Below, piece by piece: positions 10,406-21,500 of a stretch of DNA of 55,835 bases. Position numbers and translations under genes: made by a program. Source of the DNA: Zygnema cylindricum (taxonomy: Eukaryota; Streptophyta; Zygnematophyceae; Zygnematales; Zygnemataceae). Numbering within the stretch: position 1 is the stretch's first letter; each line of letters begins with the position of its first letter. Where the stretch lies: contig JBBHKE010001598.1 of assembly GCA_037447655.1 (NCBI GenBank), positions 52,262 to 108,096 on the forward strand. Reading direction: 5' to 3'. The notes below the pieces were generated by a model. That model made no database searches, was not told the DNA's origin, and saw only the letters and a list, made by a program, of their open reading frames with translations.

Positions 10406-13055
10406 TCATTGATGGTTGTCTTCCACCGGTTCCTTTTCTAGGCAAGTCATCGCCTCTCCATAAGTTTGAGGTTCATCTTGATGAGATAGTTTTGTTACCT
10501 TGTTATTAACCTGTTTTTCTTGTAATCTTTTACTACTTCTCCTCCCTCCCTCAAAATCTGTGGCAGGAATAGATGGTTCTCGTGGGTTCTTTCGTACAAT
10601 CTCGGCTTCTCCCCTATCCCTTGATTGCGGATCAATTTCCATCACGTCTTTTGCTTCGGGTAGAGTTGTCACTGGAGTTTCTGCAGCCGAGTCTTTTTCG
10701 GTCTGATTTGTGCCTGCAAGAATGTCATCTTCTCTAACGCGTGGATAGTTAGGAAGTTCAAAGTCATCGGAATTTTTCTGACTCAAATCTAATTTTTACT
10801 GAATTTGTATACTTAAAGGGATCCACGGACTTTCCTTCATCCATAACTACTAGATGATTTACTAAGATTATATCTTCCCTTTTTAGATCATAAACTCTAT
10901 ATCGTTTAACATCCTCATCATATCCTAATAAGTATCCCGGTTTTCCTTTAAGATCTAGCTTCCAATTATACCGATCAGTATCTAGACTGAATATTTGACT
11001 GCCGAAAACCTTTAAGTGAGATATGTCTGGTTTCCGGTCTGTCCATCTCTCATAAGGTGTTTGATCTTTTATAGCTGAAGTAAGAACTCTATTTTTTAGG
11101 TAATTAGCACAGTTCATTGCTTCGGCCCAAAACCTTTTTCCTATCTTCTTGTCCGACAACATACTTCTTGCACTATCACTATGTGTCCTGTTTGATCTTT
11201 CAGCTACCCCATTCTATTCTGGGTTTTTTGGAACTGTCTTTTGTTGTTTTTGAAGATTTAGTTTTGTGCGTACGCGACGTTTCATGTGTACGTGAGGTTT
11301 CGTGCGTACTCGATGCGATTTGGAATGCGTGAGTACTAACTGAATTTAATTGGTGGAAACTCGAATGGATTTGCGGATAGGGAGAGTAATGGTAGGAATT
11401 GTTTTTAGGCGTACGGAATCAAATTTGAGTGACGCTAATCAAATTACGGAGAGTACGGTTTGCGTAATGTTAAATGGACGGCGGATCGCGAAGCGATCCG
11501 ATGTAATCGATTTTGAAATGTTTTTTTAAAAGTGTGTCGCCCGTACAAACATAATGTGAAAGGCGCACTTATGAAAAAGAAGCGGATTCGGTACGAAAAA
11601 GATTTGGAAAGTACGATTACATTTCGGCAAGTGGTTCGCGCTATTTTTGGATGTACTATCAAGTGGGTCGTACGTATGTGATGACGGGTTACTACGTGGA
11701 ATTATCGACAAGTGACTAAGCAAGTTGTCACTTATGACGCGGATATGTGGATGCGTCGGTGTAATTATTTGAAACATCAATATTATGTTTTATGCGAACG
11801 AATGATTTAGTGTTGATTAAAATAGTTATATTTTACGTGATTAATGAGGATATCGACACTTTAATTTATGTGTTGTTTTTACAGACAAGTGTACGCTTAC
11901 GATTGCTTGACTTTCAGCTGTACGCTTACGATTAATTTATTCTTAATAGTAGGTTATCATGCTTAAATAGGAGATAATGATAGTTACGTAATTTCCAGTC
12001 ACGATATTGTCGTAATAGGATATTATGTTTTAGTGGAAGTTATGTTGGATATTTTGACAGTTAGTGATTTGTTCACAGCTCACAAGTGTATATATTGCTA
12101 TGAACATTTATAGCAAATTCATAAATGCTTGTTAGAAAAGTAGGGACCAAAGTTGTAGTATTTTAGGGTTGTCGATTAGGTCATGCACTTTGACTGATAT
12201 AACGATTATTTGATTATACTTTTGTTTATGTGTGATGCGTTTGTTTGTTATTATTTATTTATGTTATTTTATATATGTTTGATATGCATTGTTTATGCAT
12301 TTGTCCTACGGTTTGTTTATGTCGATTATTCCATCAAACCTTAGATGTTGTCATAGGGTTTATTTATGTTTATTATTCCATAAAACCCTAAATGTTGTTT
12401 GTTGCGTCTGTGTACGCATATGGAGGATGCATTTCAAATGATTGTTGATTAGCCAAGCTTTGCTTAACTTATTGCATGATAGTTTGGGTTGCTTCTACGG
12501 TCTATTTTAGACTAAAGAACAACATCTTTTGGTGTTGGACTCCATCTTCCCTCAGAAAAAATCCTCAAACTGGTTAGAAGTATACTCTCCACCATTGTCA
12601 CTCCTTACTCTCTTGATTGGAGTTTCATGGAGTTTTTCGCTCCATGCTTTATATTGTCTAAAACAATCCTCAACTTCGGACTTGTTTTTCAAAAAATACA
12701 CCTTGGAATACCGAGACCAATCATCAGTGTTAGTCATCATAAATCTCTTCCCCCCTAGTGAGGTCACTTTAGCCGGTCCCCAAATATTTGTGTGTACTAA
12801 ATCTAGATTTTTTTCTCCCTTATAAGTGGCTGTTTTGGGAAAGGGTAATCTGTGTGCTTTTCCTTAAGCACATCCTCTACAATCACTTATATCATCACTC
12901 TCACTGAACTGAATCCCTTCCACCACTCCCATTTTTTTCATCTCTCTTAACTTATCTACAGTCACATGCCCAAGCCTCTTATGCCACATCATAATATCAT
13001 GAACACCAGCATAATAAAGTTTCTTTGTCTCATTACTTAAAATCAGCCTAAACAT
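10406..13055 (-). pseudogene. Copia integrase (minus), split by a solo LTR
   Basis: The GAG-pre-integrase HHCC-type segment lies at 13055-12864 (MMWHKRLGHV...CRGCA). The DDE core follows, with the first Asp in DDWSRY near 12725 and the second in RSDNGGEY near 12590. The solo LTR at 11242-12524 then interrupts. Homology resumes at 11241 (QKTVPKNPE) with NGVAERSNR, which holds the catalytic Glu, and NYLKNR. An acidic linker to RT covers 10786-10406. Stops interrupt at 12864 and at about 11217. Integrase would insert the cDNA into the host genome. Confidence 0.9.
11242..12524. repeat. Solo LTR of an unidentified family, 5-bp target duplication TCTTT
   Basis: 1283 bp with inverted ends TGTTGTT...AACAACA, flanked by TCTTT at 11237-11241 and 12525-12529. 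Excising it together with one duplication restores the integrase frame across the junction (G-V-Q-H-Q-K-T-V-P on the minus strand), which independently confirms the boundaries. No coding sequence inside. It contains a local palindrome GGATCGCGAAGCGATCC at about 11482-11498 and repeated (A)GGGTTTATTTATGT words near 12355. Family orientation cannot be set without an internal region. Confidence 0.93.
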
Positions 13056-14528
13056 CCCTTGGCTACCTTTCTCCCAATGAAATAGACCTCTTCCTCAAAA
13101 TTAACAGTAAAGACTCCTTCCCTAGTGCTAGTAAAAATTCCCTTATCATCTAATACAGATGTAGAGATGAGGTTTTTGTTCAGCTCTGAAATAAACAATA
13201 CATCGGAAAATGTTACTATAGATGTCTTTCCTTCTAACAACACTTTCAGATCTACCGATCCTACAAGAGTAGTAGTGACTATCCTCCCATCCCCGTACTC
13301 TATCTCTACGGTGGGAATCTTTCTTATCTTAGTGAACAGGTGCTTATCCTTACACATGTGCATGGAGGCACCTGAATCTACAATCCACCCTGCTTCACCT
13401 TTCAATCCACCGTAAGCACATTTCTGCCTTCGTGGAATTTCGACCTCGTTTTTCGCCTCCAACTCCTCATCCAATAGGAGCTCATCGTCCTCGTCCTCGG
13501 ATTCCGCCTCATGTACCTGTGTCACAAAGGCCTTTTTCTTTCCTCTCGGGGTTCCACCGGTCTGCCCCTCCTTTAACCGAAGCTCGGTTAGCTTAGTGCA
13601 CTCTGCCATATAGTGCCCCGGTTTCTTACAAAAATGACATAAACCTTTGGGAGCCCTTGGTCCTAACTCGTCGGTCTGATTTTTTTGCTCCCTCCCCCCA
13701 TAGTTTCCGACCAATTTCTGGGAATCCTTATTTCTCCAATCGGTCACGGCTGCCAAGGCTTGACCACTCTTTCCTCCCCTTCAGATCTCAATCGTATTCT
13801 CCCGAACGAGAATCATCCCTACCATTGAGTTCAATATCCACCTTGAGTCTCGCAAGTCCTGCACACGGTTGACTTTGTTCTCAAACTCATCGGGTAACTT
13901 CATCAGTAAACAGTTAACCTTTTTTTTTTCAATAAAATCTTTTCAAGCACCCTCTAGCTCCATAAAAAGTGTAGCAAGCTCATTGCAAAAATCCAACATC
14001 TTCCCCCCTTTATATACATTCTCTTTAAATTTTTGATCAGCCAACTGTTGTTGCTGAACCGTACCACTTCCGTACATCTCTATGAGAGCCATCCAAAGAT
14101 CGGAGGCCCTTTTTACCTGCAAATGAGGACATGCAAGCCCTTGAGTAAGATGGCAGAGAATGAATTGCTTTGCCCCCATATTGTTGAATTCTTAGGTATC
14201 ATTATCATTCTCCTCGTTCCTCGATACAGGTGACATATATGCTGAACTAGTTGCTATTGGTGAGGTTTTCTCCTTCTTCGTTGCTTTGTCTACCACCTTT
14301 TCTTCCTTTGTCTCCTCCGTTGAAGATTTTCCTTGTGAATTTGTTTCCTCCAAACCCTGGAGGGACTCCCAGACTTGATGGACGACCCACTCGTCCACTC
14401 ACTCTCCCCCAAAATCTTTTCTCGCATAGAGCTCCTATCATCATACTTTCCAAGTATATGAAGTGAGTTCCATTAAAGATGGGTACCCTAGAGGGTGGGC
14501 CCATAACCTGAAACTTTGAGACGTCCAT
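13043..14528 (-). pseudogene. Copia gag-protease (minus), several frameshifts
   Basis: Translation starts at ATG 14528 inside the 5' LTR and reads MDVSKFQVMGPPSRVP, where VMGP is encoded by the primer-binding site. The Gag body is broken by frameshifts near 14247, 14190 and 13943. A CCHC knuckle (CHFCKKPGHYMAEC) is intact near 13640-13600. An acidic stretch follows, then the protease with the catalytic D-S-G in WIVDSGASMHMC near 13380. The last frame ends at 13043, with GAG-pre-integrase continuing in another frame. The protein is clearly paralogous to the plus-strand copy at 3269-4712. Confidence 0.9.
14494..14508 (-). promoter_or_regulatory. Half-tRNA primer-binding site of the minus-strand Copia
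   Basis: On the minus strand GGTTATGGGCCCACC directly follows the LTR 3' end (TTTCA at 14509). It is the same 15-nt complement to the initiator tRNA-Met anticodon stem-loop as at 3289. Conservation of the site in two diverged elements supports function. Confidence 0.85.
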
Positions 14529-15500
14529 AAGTACCGTGTCACACAAAATCTCTGACCAGCTTCATTTTTGTGAAAGCAAGACTCCCCTGAGTCGATAGCA
14601 AAAAGAATCTCTGAATTTGCTCCCCTGAGCAGTAAGTTATGGAGGGTCAAAGTTGTCCTTTTGTACCGAAGCTCTCTGGGAGAGAGGGTCCTATCTACCA
14701 ATTTTTCTAAGTCCTATCTCTCTCACTAACTCTATCTACTGGTGTACGGCACCTATCATATTACACTGTCGTACATAAAAGTACAGCCGTCGGTGTACTT
14801 TTTGTACGTATATTGTACGATATGGCCTAAAAGTTGACACATGTCATTTCCGGATTCGGTGCCGTAATCCCGGAGATACCGTGATCCAACGCAATTTCGC
14901 CACGTGTCATCCGATGTGGCGATGACCATAAACTTCCGAGAATCTCTTCCGCGATCTCGACTTTCTTCCCGGCCGTCCGATTAAATGCAGATTTCAATCG
15001 GAGCCGTCATAAATACATGCGCGGTATTTGTTTCGTAAAAGAAACAAAATGCGCGATATTTGTTTCTTGTCCATACCGAAATCCGTACGTTTACATAACG
15101 GGATATATGTAACCGTAAAACATCCGTTGTTAAATGAATTTTCCTACGTGGTAACATATAAATACAAATCAAACCCAATAGTATGTATCGGAACTTCTAG
15201 ACTTAACGGCTAAGGCTACCGGCTACTGGTCGCTTTGACGGTTGGCAGGTACCAGGATTAAATCCTGTCACCGACATACACCTTTTAGTAAATAAACCTT
15301 CCTATCTGTAAATTAACTAATCTATTTCTCGTAAACCTCTGGATAGCCTAGGTAGCCATGGCTCTAGCTTCCTCTCCAACTTCTCAGTGACTGCAACGAG
15401 TGTGGGAGTTTGAGAGAGAAGTTTGAGGCAGACTTCCTCGACTTCTTTCTATATTCCAATTTAGAACTAGAAAATAATAAAATAACCATTGATTTCTACA
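14509..15500 (-). repeat. 5' LTR of the minus-strand Copia element
   Basis: 992 bp, TGTAGAAATC at 15500 to TTTCA at 14509. It aligns with the solo LTR at 7234-8273 almost throughout. It includes a tRNA-like antisense stretch near 15205-15285. The base at 15501 begins a different Copia fragment. The candidate target sequence on this side is GTAGT; the other side is lost. Confidence 0.9.
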
Positions 15501-16105
15501 GTAGTTTGTAAAGGTGGTAAAATAGCGGCTGCTACCAAGAGAGGGAACTTTGGAAGGGCCGAAGACATCAGAGTGAATAATACTAAGGAGATTTGTGGCT
15601 CGGTAATCCAAAACTTGTGGTAGGGGAAGCTTGTGAAGCTTTCGAGAGCAAAACCATCACAAACATGAGACTTTTTTTGACCAAGCTTGACTCCCTCTAT
15701 CATATCATGCTTTATCATCTTAGTAAGTCTCTCATGATGCACATGACCAAGCCATTTATGCCACAAAACATTATCACATAGGACACTGGAGTACGCAAAA
15801 ACAATTTTTTTAGCCAAGTCCATGCGGCACAAAATGTGTGGGCCTCTAGTTCATACTAGAGCTACTCTTCCATCCTTGCTCACTATATTCTTGCCATTTT
15901 TTTGGAGAACCTCAAAGCCTTTGCTTTCACTTATAGACGTAGAAAACAGATTTTTCTTAAACTTTGGAACATACAAGACATCAGACAAAGTTCTCTTAAC
16001 AACCTTTCCATTTATTACATAATCCAGATCTATATTTCCTTTGGCATTTGATTCAACGGCATAGCCACAAGCATAAAAGATCTGACGTAAAGGAACAGAA
16101 GACGT
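15501..16105 (-). pseudogene. Fragment of a second Copia family: protease end to integrase start
   Basis: The minus strand encodes SDVLYVPKFKKNLFS (end of protease), GAG-pre-integrase with LWHKWLGHVHHERL, and the start of the integrase core (HSDVFGPSKVPSLGSSRYF). A TAG near 15850 and a frameshift near 15640 break it. Sequence is clearly different from the family A elements. It was cut by insertion of the element ending at 15500, and on the other side it meets a plus-strand Gypsy fragment near 16110. Confidence 0.85.
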
Positions 16106-16144
16106 ATCCTTAACGGGTTCCACCAAATCGTTATGGAACCAAAA

Positions 16145-16450
16145 CACCGGGAGCGAACGACATTTTATGCCGGTTCCCGGCTGTATGAATGGATTTAAAT
16201 GCCCTTCGAGCTGAAGAAAGCACCTGCCAAATTCCAACGGGCAATGGACGAAGCGCTCCAAGGATTCGATTGTGCCTGGTGGTATATTGATGATGTGATC
16301 ATATTCTCAAATACTTTTGAGGAACATCTGGAGTATATCTAGATCGTTCTCCGGGCACTCCAAACAGCGGGATTCAAATGTCACCCGCGCAAAGGCATTT
16401 TTGGGGTGCAGAAAATCATTTACCTTGGACATGAGGTGACACTCGGGACC
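16145..16450 (+). pseudogene. Ty3/Gypsy reverse transcriptase fragment
   Basis: The translation includes YEWI-stop-MPFELKKAPAKFQRAMDEAL, the intact catalytic box WYIDDVIIFS near 16285, and GFKCHPRKGIFGVQKIIYLGHEV. These are Ty3/Gypsy RT palm and thumb signatures. Stops occur at about 16207 and 16339. Only about 100 residues remain. It is not the same element as the Gypsy copy at 26.6-31.6 kb, since it has YIDD and different flanking residues. Confidence 0.9.
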
Positions 16451-17244
16451 TTTAAACGTGACAAATCCAAAGCAAGATGGCATTAGAGTTAAACACTCAA
16501 GCAAGACAAAGATTCTCCAACAAAAGGTTTATTTTGAGTTTTTGAGACAGTCATGAAAAGCAACCTGTCTCTTTCGACCCTAAGTGCCTTATACAACCAA
16601 GTTTGTCCACTTTCCGGTACGAAAGTCAAAGCAATGTAAGGAACTAATCAGGGGAAAGCAATTTCGATCAAACTGACATAAGACAAACTAAGCCGTACTA
16701 CGCTTAGGGCAAAGAGTTTTACTTCTAGTTACGGCTAGATCCGCGGCAAAAGGTCATTTTTTGTTCTATTTTGATAAGACAAAGTACTGAAAATGACGCA
16801 TAAACCCCAGACTTTGACCTGATATAATTAATGGACAAAGAGTCCGTTGTACGTGAACTAAATTCCTACTGACATAAGGCGACCAAATCTGAATAACTAT
16901 CCGAAAAGCTACGTGGCGTTGCACAATGTAACCCCCACAGGGACAGGTGGCAAATGGTCGCATGTAACAGAATTGTAATATTTGAAAGCGTGATAACTCT
17001 GTCGTCCGCCCTCTGTTAAACGCAAAATAAAATGCGTTCTGCTCAGTATAGGGAATACCAGAATCTTGTCCGGTCAAGTGTACTTCAATTCCGTACTCTG
17101 ATGACCCTACGGATAGGAAGAGGCCGAAGATTATGGTTACAAAAATGTGTGCTGAAGATGCACACAAGCTTGACATAGCAACCATAAATGTATGTAAAAA
17201 AAAAAAGGGAGAAACTAGTATGTAAATTGATGTAGTCTTCGTAT
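16451..17244. other. No recognisable feature
   Basis: Mixed non-coding sequence between a Gypsy fragment and a Copia fragment. Open frames up to 139 codons exist on the minus strand but have no recognisable motif. A poly-A run (17197-17209) lies just before the Copia RT homology begins. Confidence 0.4.
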
Positions 17245-18373
17245 AGGCTGAAACAAGCCCCTAGACAATGGAACCTGAAGTTGGATGAATTCCTAACTGA
17301 ACTAGGCTTTAATGAACCAGTTTAGATCATTCTGTTTATGTTATGCAGGGTGAAGATGGAATAATCTATATTGCTGTATATGTAGATGATCTGTTGCTTA
17401 TCAACAAATCTATGAATGAAATTAACCGTATTAAGAAGCGTTAAAATTCAGATTTGAGATAAAAGACCTCGGTGAGGCCAAGTATATCATAGGGATACAA
17501 GTAAAGAGAGATATAAACAAAAAACAGATAATGTTAACTCAAAAGTAGGCTATAGGTTCCATGGTGGAAAAGTTTGAAATGAAAGAAGTTAAAGGATATG
17601 TAACTCCCCATAGAATTTAGGCACAAATTTGAAAAAAAGTGACTATGATTCAGGTTTTTAAATCAGTGAGAGTCTAGAGTCGAGGAGGAGGATTTTATAG
17701 CTTCAAAACCATACATGCAGGTAGTTGGTAACCTCATTTATTTTATGAACTCTACAAGGCCTGATATTGTAGCTGCTGTTCGTGCTTAAGTAGAAGTTTG
17801 CAGAATCCAAAAAAAGGTATAATGGGAAGCTGCAAAAAGAGTTATAAGATACCTGGCAGGAACTCGGAACCTCAAACTTGTCCTTGGAGGAGGAGAAGTC
17901 AAGCTGCAGACCTAGAGCGTTGGTAGCTATGGTGACATGCCTATCAAAAAATTAACTACCGGATTCGTTTTGCAGATTGGAAATGAAACTTGTTCATTGA
18001 GCAACAAACTTCAGAAGGTGACGGCCTAGTCAACAATGGAGTCAGAATATATGGCAACAAGTTTTGCCCTAAATGAACTCCAATGGGTTAAGGCACTTTT
18101 ACAGGAATTAGGACATAAAAAGACTAGTCCTCAAGTCATCTGCTGTGACAACCAGGCAGCCATTGCATACGCCTCCAATCCAAGCCACCACTTTAAGAGT
18201 AAGCACATGGATGCCAAACTGCATTTTGTGCGAGAATAAGTGCTTGCTAGAGTCACAAAATTGTGCTATTTGTTTGATGAAAATATGGTTGCAAATATGC
18301 TAACTAAAGCTCTGCCTGCACCTAATTTACAATTCTGCAAAAATGCTTTTGGGTTTAGTGAATAACTAAGATT
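17245..18373 (+). pseudogene. Ty1/Copia RT and RNase H, heavily broken
   Basis: Homology begins at LKQAPRQWNLKLDEF near 17247. An intact YVDD box lies near 17382 and a KDLGEAKYIIGIQVKRD block near 17465. RNase H follows, with the MESEYMATS motif at 18036 and CDNQAAIAYASNPSHHFKSKH to 18238. The C-terminus ends at 18364 before a purine-rich tract (TTTAGGGGAG at 18379-18388). Several stops and at least three frameshifts are present. Gag, protease and integrase are missing upstream. The RT is closest in sequence to the fragments at 1211-2290. Confidence 0.9.
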
Positions 18374-18388
18374 AAAGCTTTAGGGGAG

Positions 18389-19260
18389 TATTGGTTTTAA
18401 AGCTTTGTCCTCAGTAGATAGAGTTGTGAGGGGAGGTGTATAACCTAGAATAAATTTGAGTCAAAGTGATGATAATACTTACCTTAAAGAGTGTTACAGT
18501 GAAGAAGTACCTCTAGAGTATTTTGTACGGTCACATAAATACGCGTCAACATTACAAACAACGTAGGAAGTGCGGAATGGTCCTTGACACGTATCACTTA
18601 TCGAAAGAGGGAATTCGGCGGATTGGACGGACGGAATGTGAACCGGATATCTGGGAACATAATTGTTAAAAGACAAATACCGGACGCCGATTTTAACTAG
18701 CCTAACGGCTGAAATTCAAGTGGAGACCACAAGTAACGAGGTGCTTCGTAAACACTCCACATATTCGTACAAGTTAACCACAACCGGGTGGACTTATTTG
18801 GATGTTGCTGACTAAGCAACAACATTATGTGTACGGTGCCAAATTGTGAATACTTGAAGTAACAAATTTTTGTAGTGTAGTGCATTAGTAAATAGTGTTT
18901 ACTATTCACCTTTAGGCTAGTTGCAAATAGGTTTTTGTAAGTACGTTAATTTCTTGGTACAGACACCTGATTGGTTAGTGAGCAATAGATACTCACTCAG
19001 TATATAAAGTTTAGGACTTAGAAATATTTTGATATCCAGTTTTGGGAATATGGAAATCTAAGGGCACTTTTTGGGAAACTTGCAGAGTCTATATCTTATG
19101 GTTTACTAGACCAATTATGTTATAATTTTGGGAATCGACAGCTTATCAAGTGATTTGTATATGTGTTTTATTTGGTGTCAATTGGATCTGTGTGTCCGAT
19201 TGTGTAGTGAATCAAAAGTGGTGTTTTTGGTGGGATTCTTGTTAAGCTTTTGTTTTAGCT
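18389..19260 (+). repeat. Probable 3' LTR of the Copia fragment, with TATA box
   Basis: It follows the polypurine tract directly. The start (TATTGG) is atypical and the 3' end is not resolved. A TATA-like TATATAAAG at 19001-19009 sits about 600 bp in, where an LTR promoter would be. At 19261 a short frame MSASATTAAAPLA resembles a gag start, which would mean this LTR is followed by another internal region remnant. Confidence 0.5.
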
Positions 19261-19324
19261 ATGTCTGCTTCTGCAACTACTGCTGCAGCTCCACTTGCAT
19301 GAAGTGTCATAGAACAACGTGTTT

Positions 19325-20280
19325 TGCCCGTTTACGTTCAAATATGACGAAGAAAAGTACACAATTTGTTTCGTTTTGTCCGTTTTCGTCTAATACGGAT
19401 ATTTTTTCTTAGGAATCTCGAAATTCCGATGCCATTTCACGTTGACGCGACAGGCAACGCAAAGGCAAATTGCATCTTTTTCAACCATGAAACGACACCG
19501 GCTGGAAAGCGGCACGTCTACAAAGTCACGGTAAGACATGCGACGTCACAAGCAGTTCCAAAAAATATTGTGCGGCAACACAGATTGTAAACGTTGACAA
19601 CCGTCACAGGTATTGTCTGTTATTACGTCTCAGTTCTATTTGCGGCATTATAGTTTCGCCGGTGTCATTTGGTCCTGTACGGTAGTGTAATATTTTAGTG
19701 CGGCTACTTTGTGTCAAGTGCTAGTTCGCTGTACACCGTGAAGTTCCAGTTCTTCATGTCTTTGTGAGGCGTGGCATGAAATGTTCCGCGCGCCAATGTG
19801 TTTTGTACGGCGCACGTTCGCATGTGGACTGCGACGTTTATTGGACAGATTCTTAGTGGGCCTTTGTGGCAGTAAGTTGTCGGTGCCTTGGAAGGTATTT
19901 TAGGAATGTCTTGAGGCAGCCTTACATTATCAGTGTCAATGATCAGAGTTAGCAATCTGAGTGAGTGAGTGAGTGAGTGAGGATATATTGTAAGTGAGAA
20001 AAGCTTCAATGAAATATATTTATGTTTTGTTGGATTTCCGTGTGATCTATAAAATTGTGAATTGTATATTTTTATTTGCTTCCGCTGTGATTCGTGAGTG
20101 TATTTGTGAGCGTCAGATCGATCCTGATTTATAACATTGTCTGCGTTTACAATTGTCACAAAAGTAAGTTACGGTTAAGTTCTAACACATAGGGACACTT
20201 GAAAACCGAGTCCGCCGGATCCGGGCTAAAATACAAAGTAAATTCGTTAAGTTACAAGTACATGGGGACATACCCACATT
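19325..20280. repeat. Dispersed repeat, copy 1 (collinear with 35205-36040)
   Basis: Three blocks recur in the same order at 35.2-36.0 kb: 19325-19440 (AAAGTACACAATTTGTTT... CGATGCCATTT), 19480-19620 (CTACAAAGTCACGGTAAGAC... GCGACGTCAC), and 20185-20280 (ACACATAGGGACACTTGAAA). The material between blocks differs. No ORF of note. Two degraded copies of one unidentified element are the simplest reading. Confidence 0.6.
19958..19981. repeat. GAGT microsatellite
   Basis: About six consecutive GAGT units. Confidence 0.9.
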
Positions 20281-20559
20281 GTGTAGTATGAGTGTGTCGG
20301 TGAATTTCTTTCAAGAATCTTTTGCAGACATAGTTTGTTGTTGCGTTGAAAAATTCTTAAGTCGGCATAAAGTCGACCATCCGATGAATTACATCCGACG
20401 GCAGATTCGATTCAATATTTCGCCGAATCTGTACAGTAGTTAGCTTTCCTTATTCAACTGAATTCGAGGACGCCAAAGTTCGTAGTACAGTAGGTGTCTC
20501 GGATTTCGAAAGGTTTCTGACGTGTTTCCAATCCTTTTGTACTATGTCGTATAAAACAA

Positions 20560-21500
20560 CATGTCCCTTTGGCAGCAAACGTTTTTCAATGGATTTATCG
20601 ATTTTAATTTAAACTTTTATTTTTTCTTTGTCTTTTTCTACACGAACCTTTTTGATTTTGTCCACGTTATCAAACGGATATATTTTTGGTTTGTTTATCT
20701 GAATTCAAACGTTTATTTTTTCCTTGTCGTTTTTCGTGCATGCACGTTATTTGTCTTTTCTAGTTTCGTCACGTGTTTTTTATTTTCGATGTTGTATGCA
20801 ACCCGCGTTTTCCAACGGATCAATTTTTGCTTTGTTTACGTTGTTTTTTTTTTCGTTTCGATGTCGCACAAACCTTTTTGAAATCTCAACGCACCTTTTT
20901 TGTTTTGTCATTTTGGTTTCTCCTGTTTGTCTTTTTTTGGTTATGTCGTTTAATCCAACGTCCCATTGGGGACATACGTTTTCTATAGGATTAATTTTGC
21001 TTTGTTCCTTAATATTCAAACGTTTATTTTTTCCATGTCGTTTAGGCTCTACAGTAACTTTTCTTAACTCGTTGGGTTTTTTATACAATGTACCTTGTAA
21101 TATAGTAACGTATTATTATTAGCGTATTTAAAAAAAAAACGAATGTCAACGCTTACAACGGCTATTTTTTTGCTTGTCCGTTGTATGGTACAGTAATGTT
21201 TATTTTTCATTTGTCGTTTAAGTTTTTTATTACGTTTTATTAATCTTAGTGTACCTTTTTAGTTTTGTTTTTCTGTACACGCCTTTTGTTTTATTTGGCT
21301 TTGTCGTGTAATCTAACGTTCCTATTGCAAAGTACGAATTTCCAACGGATCTTTTTTTTCTTTGTCGATTTGTACGTTAACGTCCATTTTTCATTTGTCG
21401 TTTTAATGTCATTGTATTGTTTTCTAAACTATATCGTTCTTTAAAAAATGCATGTTTTTGGTTTTGTTTTTTTTGCTTTCGCCATTTGTTTTTTTTTCAT
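20560..21500. repeat. T-rich degenerate tandem repeat region
   Basis: Strongly T-rich on the plus strand. Words such as CAAACGTTTATTTTTTCCTTG, AACGGATCAATTTTTGCTTTG and TTGTCGTTT recur at irregular spacing of roughly 100-200 bp. Open frames here (up to 132 codons, Phe/Val/Leu-rich) result from the T-rich composition. No coding evidence. Confidence 0.6.

Larger units (their letters stand above)
8633..15500 (-). mobile_element. Near-complete Ty1/Copia element, minus strand, decayed
   Basis: Order on the minus strand: 5' LTR (15500-14509), primer-binding site, gag with CCHC knuckle, protease, integrase, RT, RNase H, polypurine tract, 3' LTR remnant (8881-8633). It is a GAG-PR-INT-RT-RH element, the plant Copia order. 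It is interrupted by a 1283-bp solo LTR at 11242-12524 and truncated in the 3' LTR by another LTR. Every module has frameshifts or stops, so it is non-autonomous now. The right end cuts a different Copia fragment at 15501. Confidence 0.92.

Noticed and set aside
2355-15480. A tRNA-derived SINE family (five copies sharing a tRNA-like head and a CCATGGCT body)
   Set aside because: Each copy lies at the 5' end of a Copia LTR in fixed orientation, with the solo-LTR target duplication enclosing it, so it is part of the LTR and not a separate SINE.
20561-21122. Phe-rich frames of 106 and 132 codons, superficially membrane-protein-like
   Set aside because: The region is a T-rich degenerate repeat, so TTT and TTG codons arise from composition.
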